Part shown: positions 54,050 to 62,922 of the stretch, in pieces
Layout: the number at the start of each line of letters is the position of its first letter
How positions within the stretch are numbered: the first letter of the stretch is position 1
Assembly: GCF_014656435.1 (NCBI RefSeq)
Contig: NZ_BNCK01000004.1
Location: 62,001 to 126,000, forward strand
Origin: Thalassotalea marina
Lineage (GTDB): Bacteria > Pseudomonadota > Gammaproteobacteria > Enterobacterales > Alteromonadaceae
Length of the DNA: 64,000 bases
Direction: 5' to 3'
The notes under the pieces: model-generated
Seen by the model: only the letters and a program-made list of their open reading frames with translations
Databases searched by the model: none
What the model was told of the DNA's origin: nothing
Position numbers and translations under genes: made by a program

Positions 54050-54349
54050 ATGAATCAACAGGCAGTTAAATATAAAAATATCCCCAAAGCGAGCACTGAA
54101 TTTTGTCGAATTGCGTTAAATTCAAGGCCAATGGTAATTGCTAGTCAATTGGTACTGTTTTCTTTGTTGTTGATATGCGCTGGATTAAGTGAATATAACG
54201 TTATAGGGCAGACTGCACTGATATCCTGTATTGTATTCAATACTGGTTTAATGCTTGTTCTTTTATCATTGTCTTCATTGGCATCCAATCAGTTAAAATT
54301 TATTTTGGCTGTTATGGTGATGGTCTTTGTTTACATGGTTATTATTTGA
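54050..54349 (+). CDS. Small membrane protein (99 aa)
   Basis: ATG 54050 has AAAGGAAA nine bases upstream; an in-frame ATG at 54026 is less likely. Three hydrophobic segments (MVIASQLVLFSLLLICAGLS, ALISCIVFNTGLMLVLLSL and FILAVMVMVFVYMVII) indicate an inner-membrane protein. No family recognised. Confidence 0.6.
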   Translation: MNQQAVKYKNIPKASTEFCRIALNSRPMVIASQLVLFSLLLICAGLSEYNVIGQTALISCIVFNTGLMLVLLSLSSLASNQLKFILAVMVMVFVYMVII

Positions 54350-54468
54350 TTAAAAACCGCTTCAGCCTTTACTAAGCTTCTTCAAAGACGTTTTTTATAA
54401 ATTTGTGACCTTAGTGCCCAATAGTTCACACAGTTTATTGTTTTACATATATAAGTTTTAAAAAAACC

Positions 54469-55104
54469 ATGCCAACAAAAATAACCATTTTAAATGCGTC
54501 TGGAAAGTTTTCTCGCGTTTTAGACTTATTGGAATCTAGAGCACAAAGATCACTTGCTGACATTAAAGCTCACATTGAGTTGCCAAATATAGATATAGTC
54601 ATTAGTCCGTGTAGCGATGAATATAAAACGGAAAGTGGTATTTTAGGGTGTGTTAGCAGTCAATATGTGATTGACATATTGTTAGATGCTGATCATGCAA
54701 ACCTAGTTGATATTATTAATCGAGAACTGACTGCGGTAATAGCGCATGAATTACATCACGTAATCAGGCAGTCTGCGGGAATTAAAAACAAAAATTTAAT
54801 AGAAAACCTTATTACAGAAGGGCTTGCTTGCCATTTTGAAACTAAGTTTAATGGCAATACCACGCCGAGATTTTTTGATGAGATTAAACAATATGATTGG
54901 CGTGATTTATTTCATCAAATGAAACCTCACTTACAAGATATCGATTTTGATTATCCCGTCTATTTTGCTGGAAAGGATACTAAACAGTTCCCTAATCGAG
55001 CGGGTTATTGGGTTGGTTTTAATTTAGTTTCACAATACATTAGTAAACATGGTGGATGTGCTGTTTCACTGGTTGCCAGTACTGCTGAAGAGTTACGCAT
55101 TTAA
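54469..55104 (+). CDS. DUF2268-type zinc metallopeptidase
   Basis: 211 residues with a gluzincin-like motif: HELHH in AVIAHELHHVIRQ (HExxH) and a downstream Glu in LIENLITEGLACHFETKF. The C-terminal YWVGFNLVSQYI fits the DUF2268 family of predicted zinc-dependent proteases. No signal peptide, so probably cytosolic. No clear ribosome-binding site at the ATG. Substrate unknown. Confidence 0.78.
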   Translation: MPTKITILNASGKFSRVLDLLESRAQRSLADIKAHIELPNIDIVISPCSDEYKTESGILGCVSSQYVIDILLDADHANLVDIINRELTAVIAHELHHVIRQSAGIKNKNLIENLITEGLACHFETKFNGNTTPRFFDEIKQYDWRDLFHQMKPHLQDIDFDYPVYFAGKDTKQFPNRAGYWVGFNLVSQYISKHGGCAVSLVASTAEELRI

Positions 55105-55180
55105 TTGTTGTTCTATTATCGCTAATCAAAGTCTTTGTTTTTTTGAACCATAAAAGTGACTATTGAGTTTAAGGATTTAA

Positions 55181-55657
55181 ATGAAGCCAAATTTTTATGG
55201 TAAAAGAGTTCTTTTAAGATCCATTTGTTCAGAAGATACAAATGATCTGTTTGAAATTTACGGTGATGTTCGAACTATGGAATTTGCTTCAGACCCTGTT
55301 TTCAAGTCAAAAGATACGATAAATGTGATGTTAAAAAGCATCGACAGACTCGAAATTTTAGGCAAAGGATTGGAATGGGCGATCGTGGCAAAAGCAACAC
55401 TAAAAGTTATTGGAACTTGTGGTTTACATAGTTTTTGTAATAAAGGTCGTTCGTGTGAGGTTGGATGTTTATTAAACTCATTATATTGGCGCCAAGGATA
55501 TATGTCAGAAGCGCTTTGTCTACTTTTTTCCCATGCTAAACTATTGGGTATTGAAACTTTGTATGCAGACATTGACGAAGACAATTTTCGTTCACAAGCG
55601 TTTTTTTCAAAATTAGGTTTTATAAAACGAAATGGATACTTCCTGCGCGTATTATAG
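55181..55657 (+). CDS. GNAT family acetyltransferase (RimJ/RimL type)
   Basis: 158 residues: GKRVLLRSICSEDTNDLFEIYGDVRTMEFASDPVF, WAIVAKATLKVIGTCGLHSF, CEVGCLLNSLYWRQGYMSEALCLLFSHA (acetyl-CoA loop WRQGYMSEA) and TLYADIDEDNFRSQAFFSKLGF. Acceptor unknown. It lies at the right end of the accessory stretch; acetyltransferases are common cassette cargo, but no attC is adjacent. Confidence 0.85.
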   Translation: MKPNFYGKRVLLRSICSEDTNDLFEIYGDVRTMEFASDPVFKSKDTINVMLKSIDRLEILGKGLEWAIVAKATLKVIGTCGLHSFCNKGRSCEVGCLLNSLYWRQGYMSEALCLLFSHAKLLGIETLYADIDEDNFRSQAFFSKLGFIKRNGYFLRVL

Positions 55658-55828
55658 TTTTTGACGAAGTTGATTCTTGTTAATGGATTTGCTTGCTCAT
55701 AGTAAGCTTTTACATAGTTTAAAGGTGAAATTTGTCATAAGCTATTTGCATTTAAACGACTTAGGCTTACTATCAATAGAATATAAAACACTGAATAACA
55801 CTTAGTTTTGATATAGTGAGCAGTTTTA

Positions 55829-57109
55829 ATGCGGGCATTCATTTCTCTCTACCTAACAAACTTATTTTTAGTAGGTGGAACAGGTTTACTCACTACTTAC
55901 TTAGCACTGTATTTAACCCAACATCAAATCTCTACCTTTTGGGTGGGTTTGATGACCTCTGCGTATTATTTTGGTTTGTTATTTGGCGCCAAAATTGGTT
56001 ATTACTTTATTAAAAGCGTTGGTCATATTCGAACATTCTCTGCCAGCACCGCCGTGGTAATAGCCTGTGTAGCTATGCATGGTTTAACTGATAATATTTA
56101 TTTTTGGTTAGTACTGCGTATTACCGTTGGTATTGGCATGATGTGTAATTACATGGTGCTTGAAAGTTGGCTTAACGAACAAGCGGCACCCGAAAATAGG
56201 GGTAGAGTGTTTTCCATGTATATGATCACTTCTTACCTTGGCATGATTGGCGGTCAATACGCTTTATCACAATTTCCGGAGCTTGGGCTTGCACCACTTT
56301 TACTTGTTTGCATTGCTGTATCATTTGGCATTGTTCCTATTGCAACAACACGTAGAATTCACCCTAAGCCGCTAAAACCTGTAACAATTGGCTTTTTTAG
56401 TTATTTCAAAGAAGTGCCACAATCACTCACGGCTGTGCTATGTGCAGGGATCATCAACGGTAGCTTTTATGGTTTGGCACCGGTATTTGCAAAAGAGAGT
56501 GGGTTTAGTACTAACGATATTGCTTTATTTATGTCGTTAACTATCGGTGCGGGTCTATTAGCACAATGGCCTATGGGGATATTGTCTGATAAGTTCAAAC
56601 GCAGTGTGTTAATTCGTATAAACACGGTGTTTATTGGCGCTATTTCTTTGTTTATGGCGTTAAACTCCTCGGCACATCCGATGTTATTAGTTGCTACATT
56701 CACCTTTGGTTTGTTTGCTTTTACCTTGTATCCACTTTCTTCGGCGTTAGCAAACTCACGTATTACCGATGAATATCGAGTGGGTGTTTCTTCGGCGTTA
56801 TTAATGGCTTTTGGTATCGGCGCAGCTATAGGATTATCCGTTATTGCACAGCTGATGGAAATGGTAGGGCACCAAGCACTTTATGGCGCCATATCGGCAT
56901 TAACGGTATTCATGTTTGCATTGCTTACTGGCATAAACTCAATTCAAAAACGAGAAAAACCAAAAGAAAGTGACTATGTGGTAACGCCTTCAGACATTAC
57001 GGCTTCGCCACTTGCCGCTTCCATGGACCCGCGAATTGAAGAATCAACTGCGCAAGAACAACTTCTTGTATCAGACGATGAAGAAATTAAAGAGGACATT
57101 AAACATTAA
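55829..57109 (+). CDS. MFS transporter, YcaD-like
   Basis: 426 residues with twelve predicted helices and the MFS loop LSDKFKRSVLIRINTVFIG between TM8 and TM9. WVGLMTSAYYFGLLFGAKIGYYFIKSVGHIRTFSA and VLESWLNEQAAPENRGRVFSMYMITSYLGMIGGQYAL are very close to the YcaD branch. Substrate unknown. The tail after residue 385 is acidic and low complexity. Confidence 0.86.
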   Translation: MRAFISLYLTNLFLVGGTGLLTTYLALYLTQHQISTFWVGLMTSAYYFGLLFGAKIGYYFIKSVGHIRTFSASTAVVIACVAMHGLTDNIYFWLVLRITVGIGMMCNYMVLESWLNEQAAPENRGRVFSMYMITSYLGMIGGQYALSQFPELGLAPLLLVCIAVSFGIVPIATTRRIHPKPLKPVTIGFFSYFKEVPQSLTAVLCAGIINGSFYGLAPVFAKESGFSTNDIALFMSLTIGAGLLAQWPMGILSDKFKRSVLIRINTVFIGAISLFMALNSSAHPMLLVATFTFGLFAFTLYPLSSALANSRITDEYRVGVSSALLMAFGIGAAIGLSVIAQLMEMVGHQALYGAISALTVFMFALLTGINSIQKREKPKESDYVVTPSDITASPLAASMDPRIEESTAQEQLLVSDDEEIKEDIKH

Positions 57110-57219
57110 CATCTACTCGCTTTGCCAAGAGGTGTTAATGGGAAAGTTGACTATAAGTAGACATAGTCATAATTGACGTTAAAACAGCATATTAATAATC
57201 AGAGATAGGTGGATAAAAC

Positions 57220-58086
57220 ATGTGTCGATTTGTCATTTACAAAGGAGAAGCCATCACCATGAATAAATTGGTGATTGCCCCGGCGAATTCACTCATTGTA
57301 CAAAGTAAAGAGTCTAAAAAACGCCTGCTACCAGTAAATGGTGATGGTTTTGGCGTTGGTTGGTATCCGCTGCATGATGATCCAGAACCTGCTCGTATCG
57401 TCAGTATTGAACCTGCTTGGAGTAACCAAAACTTAATTCAATTAACGTCAAAAGTGAGCAGTGAACATTTTTTTGCTCATGTTCGTGACGCTTCCAAAGG
57501 TATGCCTGTGTCGCAAAGCAATTGTCATCCGTTTACTTCTGGTCGATACATGTTTATGCACAATGGTCGGTTAGATCAGTTCACTAAATTTAAACGAAAT
57601 ATTTTAAATGGCTTATCAGATAAAGCATTTAACCTGATCAAAGGCAATACGGATTCAGAATATGCATTTGCTTTGTTTATGGATGTAATTAATTTTGCAG
57701 AAAATTTATCACCCGAACAACTCAAACAAGGATTATACGAAACGATAAAACGCATTGTTGCTTATAGAGTAGAGGTAGGTGCAAATACTAATGCATTTAT
57801 TAACTTTGCTGTGAGCGACGGTTCAACGATTGTAGCGACACGATTTGCCACAGATCAACATAAACAACCCGCTTCACTTTTTTATTGCAAAGGGTGTTTT
57901 GAATACGACCATAACAAAGATGATATTTTGGTCGAGCATGGTATTGGAAATAACGTAATCATTTGTTCAGAGCCATTATCAGAAACTTCTCATGGTTGGC
58001 AAAAAGTAGAGCGAAATCATGCCGTCATTGTTCATGAAAACAATAATGTTAGTGTAGAAAAAATTCCTATTCCGTATCAAAGTTAA
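57220..58086 (+). CDS. Class II glutamine amidotransferase domain protein
   Basis: 288 residues. An Ntn-type glutaminase: Cys2 (MCRFVIYKGEA) would be the nucleophile after Met removal, followed by NGDGFGVGWYP, FFAHVRDASKGMPVSQSNCHPF, FMHNGRLDQF and GNTDSEYAFALF. It resembles YafJ and the EgtC-like hydrolases; no synthetase partner is adjacent, so the amide donor and acceptor are unknown. Confidence 0.87.
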   Translation: MCRFVIYKGEAITMNKLVIAPANSLIVQSKESKKRLLPVNGDGFGVGWYPLHDDPEPARIVSIEPAWSNQNLIQLTSKVSSEHFFAHVRDASKGMPVSQSNCHPFTSGRYMFMHNGRLDQFTKFKRNILNGLSDKAFNLIKGNTDSEYAFALFMDVINFAENLSPEQLKQGLYETIKRIVAYRVEVGANTNAFINFAVSDGSTIVATRFATDQHKQPASLFYCKGCFEYDHNKDDILVEHGIGNNVIICSEPLSETSHGWQKVERNHAVIVHENNNVSVEKIPIPYQS

Positions 58087-58275
58087 TGATAGCCACTGAC
58101 TGGATTTAAATTCTTATCAATATTTATTATTACTTCCAACAAAGGTTTCTAAATTAATCCAAGACTATTTGCCTTAAAACAAGGATAATTACCAGCAAGT
58201 TTTTATATCGATTAATTGGCATAAACATGTAAATGTTGAATTATGCTGATTAACGCGCCAAAGTTGGAATCCACC

Positions 58276-60456
58276 ATGGAAATTAAAGTAAATTTTCTCG
58301 ATAACTTGCGAATTGAAGCCAAGTTTGATGACTTTTCCGTCATTGCAGATCAACCCATTCGTTATAAAGGTGATGGTTCAGCGCCAAGCCCATTCGACTA
58401 TTTCCTTGCTTCATCAGCGTTATGTGCTGCGTATTTTATTAAGGTTTACTGTAATTCTCGGGATATTTCGACTGAAGGTATTAGGCTTTCTCAAAATAAT
58501 ATTGTTGATCCTGAAGACAGGTATAACCAAATCTTCCAAATTCAGGTGGAAATACCAGAACATATTTCTGACAAAGACCGCCAAGGTATTTTGCGTTCTG
58601 TTGAGCGTTGTACGGTTAAAAAAGTCATTCAAACCGGCCCTGAATTTAAAATAGAAACGGTCGAAAATTTAGATCAAGACGCACAAGCCATGTTAATGGT
58701 TGATGCAGACGAAGATCACAGCACGTTTATTCTTGGAAAGGACTTACCACTTGAGCAAACCATCGCCAATATGACTGAAATTTTGGCCGGTTTGGGCATG
58801 AAAATTGAAATTGCTTCATGGCGTAATATAGTGCCACACGTATGGTCTCTGCACATTCGAGATGCAGCCTCACCAATGTGTTTCACGAATGGTAAAGGAG
58901 CAACAAAAGAAAGTGCACTTTGCTCAGCGCTAGGCGAGTTTATCGAGCGTTTAAACTGTAACTTCTTTTATAATGATCAATATTTAGGTCAAGAGATCGC
59001 CAATAGCGACTTTGTGCATTACCCTAATGAAAAATGGTTTAAACCAGGTCCTAACGATGAATTGCCAACTGAAATTTTAGATGAGTACTGTTTAGATATT
59101 TACGATCCAGAAGGAGAGTTGCGCGGTTCGCATCTAATTGATACCAATTCAGGTAATGTTGAACGTGGTATTGTTTCTATTCCTTACACGCGCCATTCTG
59201 ACGGCGAAACCGTATATTTCCCGTCAAACTTAGTGGAAAACTTATTTTTAAGTAACGGCATGAGTGCGGGCAACAACTTCGAAGAAGCAAAAGTTCAATG
59301 TTTGTCAGAGATTTTTGAACGTGCTGTTAAGCGTGAAATTATCGAACAAGAATTAGTATTGCCTGACGTACCTGAGTCTGTTTTAGCCAAATACCCAAGT
59401 ATTGTTGAAGGTATCAAAGGGCTGGAAGAGCAAGGATTTCCGGTCGTTGTTAAAGATGCATCTCTTGGCGGTCGATTCCCAGTGATGTGTGTTACCTTGA
59501 TGAACCCAAAAACTGGTGGTGTGTTTGCGTCGTTTGGTGCTCACCCAAGTCTAGAGGTGGCATTAGAGCGAAGTTTAACTGAGCTTTTACAAGGGAGAAG
59601 TTTTGAAGGCTTAAACGATGTACAAAAACCAACTTTTAATAGTATGGCGGTTTCAGAGCCTGAAAATTTTGTTGAACACTTTATTGATTCGACAGGTGTG
59701 ATTTCTTGGCGATTTTTTAGCGCTAAACATGACTTTGAATTTGTAGAATGGGATTTTTCAGGCAGCAACGAACAAGAATGTGCAACCTTATTTGGCATAC
59801 TAGAAACATTAGGTAAAGAAGCTTATGTTGCTGAATTCACTGGTTTAGGCACTGCTTGTCGAATTTTGGTTCCTGATTATTCAGAAGTGTACCCAGTTGA
59901 AGATCTTATTTGGGACAATACCAACAAAGCGCTGAACTATCGAGAAGATATTCTAAACATTCATAAACTTAGCGATGAACAGTTAGCAGATTTGGTTGAA
60001 CGTTTAGAGGAAAGCCAACTTGATAACTATATCGATATAATCACGCTAATTGGTATCGAATTTGATGAAAATACGGTGTGGGGCCAGTTAACCATCCTGG
60101 AATTAAAGATCTTAATTTACTTAGCTCTTGGTGAAATTGAAGAAGCAATTGAGTTGGTTGGTGAGTTTTTACAATACAACGACAATACTGTTGAACGAGG
60201 TCTGTTCTATCAAGCTATGCACGCCACATTGGAAGTTGCACTAAATGACGATCTAGAAATTGAAGATTATCTTACTGCGTTTACCCGCATGTATGGCGAA
60301 GAAGTCATCAATAATGTTATAGGCTCAATAAACGGTGATGTAAAATTCTATGGTTTAACGCCAACTAGTATGGCGCTTGAAGGATTAGATAAACATCAGC
60401 GATTAATAGAAAGCTACAAAAAACTTCACAAAATGCGAGCTTCTCTAGCAAGTTAA
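58276..60456 (+). CDS. ycaO: OsmC domain / YcaO domain fusion protein
   Basis: About 727 residues from ATG 58276 (TTGGAAT upstream; an in-frame ATG lies at 58243). Residues 1-130 are OsmC-like (YKGDGSAPSPFDYFLASSALCAAYFIKVYC with the redox-type Cys). The rest is a full YcaO: HVWSLHIRDAASPMCFTNGKGATKESALCSALGEFIERL, YPNEKWF, VQCLSEIFERAVKREI and VKDASLGGRFPVMCV. E. coli YcaO potentiates RimO methylthiolation of ribosomal protein S12. The OsmC fusion recurs in marine gammaproteobacteria. A terminator follows. Confidence 0.92.
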   Translation: MEIKVNFLDNLRIEAKFDDFSVIADQPIRYKGDGSAPSPFDYFLASSALCAAYFIKVYCNSRDISTEGIRLSQNNIVDPEDRYNQIFQIQVEIPEHISDKDRQGILRSVERCTVKKVIQTGPEFKIETVENLDQDAQAMLMVDADEDHSTFILGKDLPLEQTIANMTEILAGLGMKIEIASWRNIVPHVWSLHIRDAASPMCFTNGKGATKESALCSALGEFIERLNCNFFYNDQYLGQEIANSDFVHYPNEKWFKPGPNDELPTEILDEYCLDIYDPEGELRGSHLIDTNSGNVERGIVSIPYTRHSDGETVYFPSNLVENLFLSNGMSAGNNFEEAKVQCLSEIFERAVKREIIEQELVLPDVPESVLAKYPSIVEGIKGLEEQGFPVVVKDASLGGRFPVMCVTLMNPKTGGVFASFGAHPSLEVALERSLTELLQGRSFEGLNDVQKPTFNSMAVSEPENFVEHFIDSTGVISWRFFSAKHDFEFVEWDFSGSNEQECATLFGILETLGKEAYVAEFTGLGTACRILVPDYSEVYPVEDLIWDNTNKALNYREDILNIHKLSDEQLADLVERLEESQLDNYIDIITLIGIEFDENTVWGQLTILELKILIYLALGEIEEAIELVGEFLQYNDNTVERGLFYQAMHATLEVALNDDLEIEDYLTAFTRMYGEEVINNVIGSINGDVKFYGLTPTSMALEGLDKHQRLIESYKKLHKMRASLAS

Positions 60457-60462
60457 TTAAAT

Positions 60463-60487
60463 AGGGCGCTAATAAGCGCTCTTTTTA
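60463..60487 (+). terminator. Terminator of the OsmC-YcaO gene
   Basis: AGGGCGCT (60463-60470), 4-nt loop, AGCGCTCT with a T tract, 7 bases after the stop. Confidence 0.85.
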
Positions 60488-60616
60488 TTGCTTGTTTTAG
60501 TAAGCAGTATTGGCTTAGATAACAATGCTTGATAAGCTTGCCCGACAATTTAGTTTTTTTATCAATAGCTGTAAGTACTTATAACTATTGGTAAAACAGA
60601 ATTAACTAGGAAACAT

Positions 60617-61024
60617 ATGGAATTAAATGGATTGCAACAAGAATGGCGCGTTTTGCAATCAGCCAATGATAATTTTGAGTCATTATCGCTACTAATTAAA
60701 CTAGTTGCTGTGGCTTTATTATTTATTGGTGTGATCAATGGCGTTTACGGTTTACCTGTTGCCTTGATTTTATCTTGTTTATGGTTGCAAGATGCAATTT
60801 GGAAAACTTTTCAGTCTCGGCATGAAGTTAGATTAATCGAAATTGAACAAGCTATTATCAATGGTGAAGCGGACAAGGCTTTTCAATTTAATGTAACTTT
60901 TACTAAGTCACGACCAGGTACTTTTGGTTTAATTAAAGCTTATTTAACTAATGCATTAAGGCCAACAGTCGCATTTCCACATATCGTACTGATTATGTTG
61001 AGCTTTGCATTGCCACTTATGTAG
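60617..61024 (+). CDS. Small integral membrane protein (135 aa)
   Basis: Two adjacent helices (LLIKLVAVALLFIGVING and LPVALILSCLWLQDAIW) and one C-terminal helix (VAFPHIVLIMLSFALPLM) surround a soluble stretch (RHEVRLIEIEQAIINGEADKAFQFN). No family recognised. CTAGGAAAC precedes the ATG. A bidirectional terminator separates it from ald. Confidence 0.65.
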   Translation: MELNGLQQEWRVLQSANDNFESLSLLIKLVAVALLFIGVINGVYGLPVALILSCLWLQDAIWKTFQSRHEVRLIEIEQAIINGEADKAFQFNVTFTKSRPGTFGLIKAYLTNALRPTVAFPHIVLIMLSFALPLM

Positions 61025-61050
61025 AATTTTATCTAAAGGTATTTAGTATA

Positions 61051-61082
61051 AAAAAAGCCAAGCGTAAAAGCTTGGCTTTTTT
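61051..61082. terminator. Bidirectional terminator between the membrane-protein gene and ald
   Basis: AAAAAAGCCAAGC / GCTTGGCTTTTTT hairpin, 13-bp stem, placed between convergent genes. Confidence 0.92.
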
Positions 61083-61099
61083 ATAAATCACTATGAAAA

Positions 61100-62218
61100 T
61101 TACGCGTTTAACGCTACTTCTGGTGCAACGTATTCAAAACCTAAGTTTTCAGCAACTTCTTTAACTGTTACTTTACCAGCAATAACGTTTAAGCCGTTTA
61201 ATAGGTGCTTGTTATCGTTAAGTGCTTGCTTGTAACCTTTATTCGCTAGTTGAATAATGTAAGGTAAAGTCGCGTTGTTTAATGCAAACGTTGAAGTACG
61301 TGGTACCGCACCTGGCATGTTTGCAACACAGTAGTGAACAACGTCATCAACAATGAACGTAGGCTCAGCGTGAGTAGTTGGAGTAGAAGTTTCAATACAA
61401 CCACCTTGGTCGATTGCAACGTCAACGATTGCAGAACCAGGCTTCATGTTTTTGATGTGCTCTTTAGTCACTAACTTAGGAGCAGCTGCGCCTGGGATTA
61501 AAACACCACCAATAACTAAGTCAGCTTCTAATACGTGTTTTTCTAACGCGTCAGCTGTTGAATAAACCGCTTTAATACGGTTACCAAATTGGTCGTCTAA
61601 CTTACGTAAAACATTCACGTTGCGGTCAAGTACAACAACTTCAGCACCCATGCCTACAGCCATTTTCGCTGCGTTAGCACCAACCATACCGCCACCGATA
61701 ATGACAACTTTAGCTGGTTCAACACCAGGAACACCACCTAGTAACATACCGCGACCAGCATTTGATTTTTCTAATGCTTGAGCGCCTGCTTGAATTGACA
61801 TACGGCCAGCAACTTCTGACATTGGAGCTAATAGCGGTAAACCACCGTTATTATCAGTTACTGTTTCGTATGCGATACAAATAGCGTTACTTTTCACTAA
61901 GTCTTGTGTTTGAGGTAAATCAGGTGCTAAGTGAAGGTAAGTAAATAGGATTTGACCTTCGCGTAACATTGCACGCTCAACAGCTTGTGGTTCTTTTACT
62001 TTAACAATCATGTCAGCTTGAGCAAACACGTCGCTTGCAGCTGGCAAAATTGACGCACCTGCGTCGATATAATCTTGGTCACTAAAACCGATACCACTGC
62101 CAGCTTCTGTTTCTACAACAACTTGATGGCCATGCGCGATCAATTCTCTAACGCTGCCAGGCACCATGCCAACACGGTATTCATGGTTTTTAATTTCTTT
62201 AGGTACACCAATTATCAT
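61100..62218 (-). CDS. ald: Alanine dehydrogenase
   Basis: 372 residues, usual length. NAD-dependent reversible deamination of L-alanine to pyruvate. MIIGVPKEIKNHEYRVGMVPGSVRELIAHGHQVVVETEAGSGIGF, catalytic MIVKVKEPQ and YLHLAPD, NAD loop VVIIGGGMVGANAAKMAVGMGA and MPGAVPRTSTFALNNATLPY are complete. Divergent from lrp across 138 bases, and so probably under Lrp control. Confidence 0.97.
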   Translation of the reverse strand: MIIGVPKEIKNHEYRVGMVPGSVRELIAHGHQVVVETEAGSGIGFSDQDYIDAGASILPAASDVFAQADMIVKVKEPQAVERAMLREGQILFTYLHLAPDLPQTQDLVKSNAICIAYETVTDNNGGLPLLAPMSEVAGRMSIQAGAQALEKSNAGRGMLLGGVPGVEPAKVVIIGGGMVGANAAKMAVGMGAEVVVLDRNVNVLRKLDDQFGNRIKAVYSTADALEKHVLEADLVIGGVLIPGAAAPKLVTKEHIKNMKPGSAIVDVAIDQGGCIETSTPTTHAEPTFIVDDVVHYCVANMPGAVPRTSTFALNNATLPYIIQLANKGYKQALNDNKHLLNGLNVIAGKVTVKEVAENLGFEYVAPEVALNA

Positions 62219-62356
62219 AATTTAATGCTCTTAGCTTTTTCTCTGTTGAAATATGGTGCTAGTATAGTAGGGTCTTATCAGAATAACCTGTGGTATTATC
62301 GATTTTAATAGAATAAAAAACTATAAAAGTGCGAAGTAAAAGAGAATTATAAACCT

Positions 62357-62836
62357 ATGAGTGAAAATGAGCGTAAACTTGACCGTATCGATAAAAATAT
62401 TTTATTTGAATTACAACGTGATGGACGACTATCTAATGTAGAACTATCAAAACGTGTAGGTCTCAGCCCAACTCCCTGTTTAGAAAGAGTAAAGAGGCTA
62501 GAATCTGAAAACTATATCACGGGATACAAAGCTGAATTGAACCCGATGAAATTAGAAGCTGCACTGTTAGTATTTGTGGAGATTACGTTAATGCGTACTA
62601 GTCCTGACGTGTTTGACGAGTTTTCGCGGTCAGTACAAAATTTGGAAGTGATCCAAGAATGCCATCTAGTGTCAGGTGATTTTGATTTTCTGTTAAAAAC
62701 GCGGGTAACAGATATGGCAGCCTATCGAGAATTATTAGGTGATACCTTATTAAAGCTTCCTTCTGTAAGTGAAAGTAGAACCTATGTGGTTATGGAAGAG
62801 GTAAAATCGTCTAATATCCTACCAATTAAACGCTAA
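62357..62836 (+). CDS. lrp: Leucine-responsive regulatory protein
   Basis: 159 residues. The N-terminal HTH (LDRIDKNILFELQRDGRLSNVELSKRVGLSPTPCLERVKRLE) and the C-terminal RAM/AsnC effector domain (YRELLGDTLLKLPSVSESRTYVVMEEVK) are near identical in pattern to enterobacterial Lrp. It is a global regulator of amino-acid metabolism and lies between ald and ftsK, as in many relatives. Confidence 0.95.
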   Translation: MSENERKLDRIDKNILFELQRDGRLSNVELSKRVGLSPTPCLERVKRLESENYITGYKAELNPMKLEAALLVFVEITLMRTSPDVFDEFSRSVQNLEVIQECHLVSGDFDFLLKTRVTDMAAYRELLGDTLLKLPSVSESRTYVVMEEVKSSNILPIKR

Positions 62837-62922
62837 GGCATTTATTCTGCACAGATAGTTTGATATTTTACATACATTACATATTTAGTTAGTCATTGAG
62901 AAACAGATTGTCCGACCAAGCG

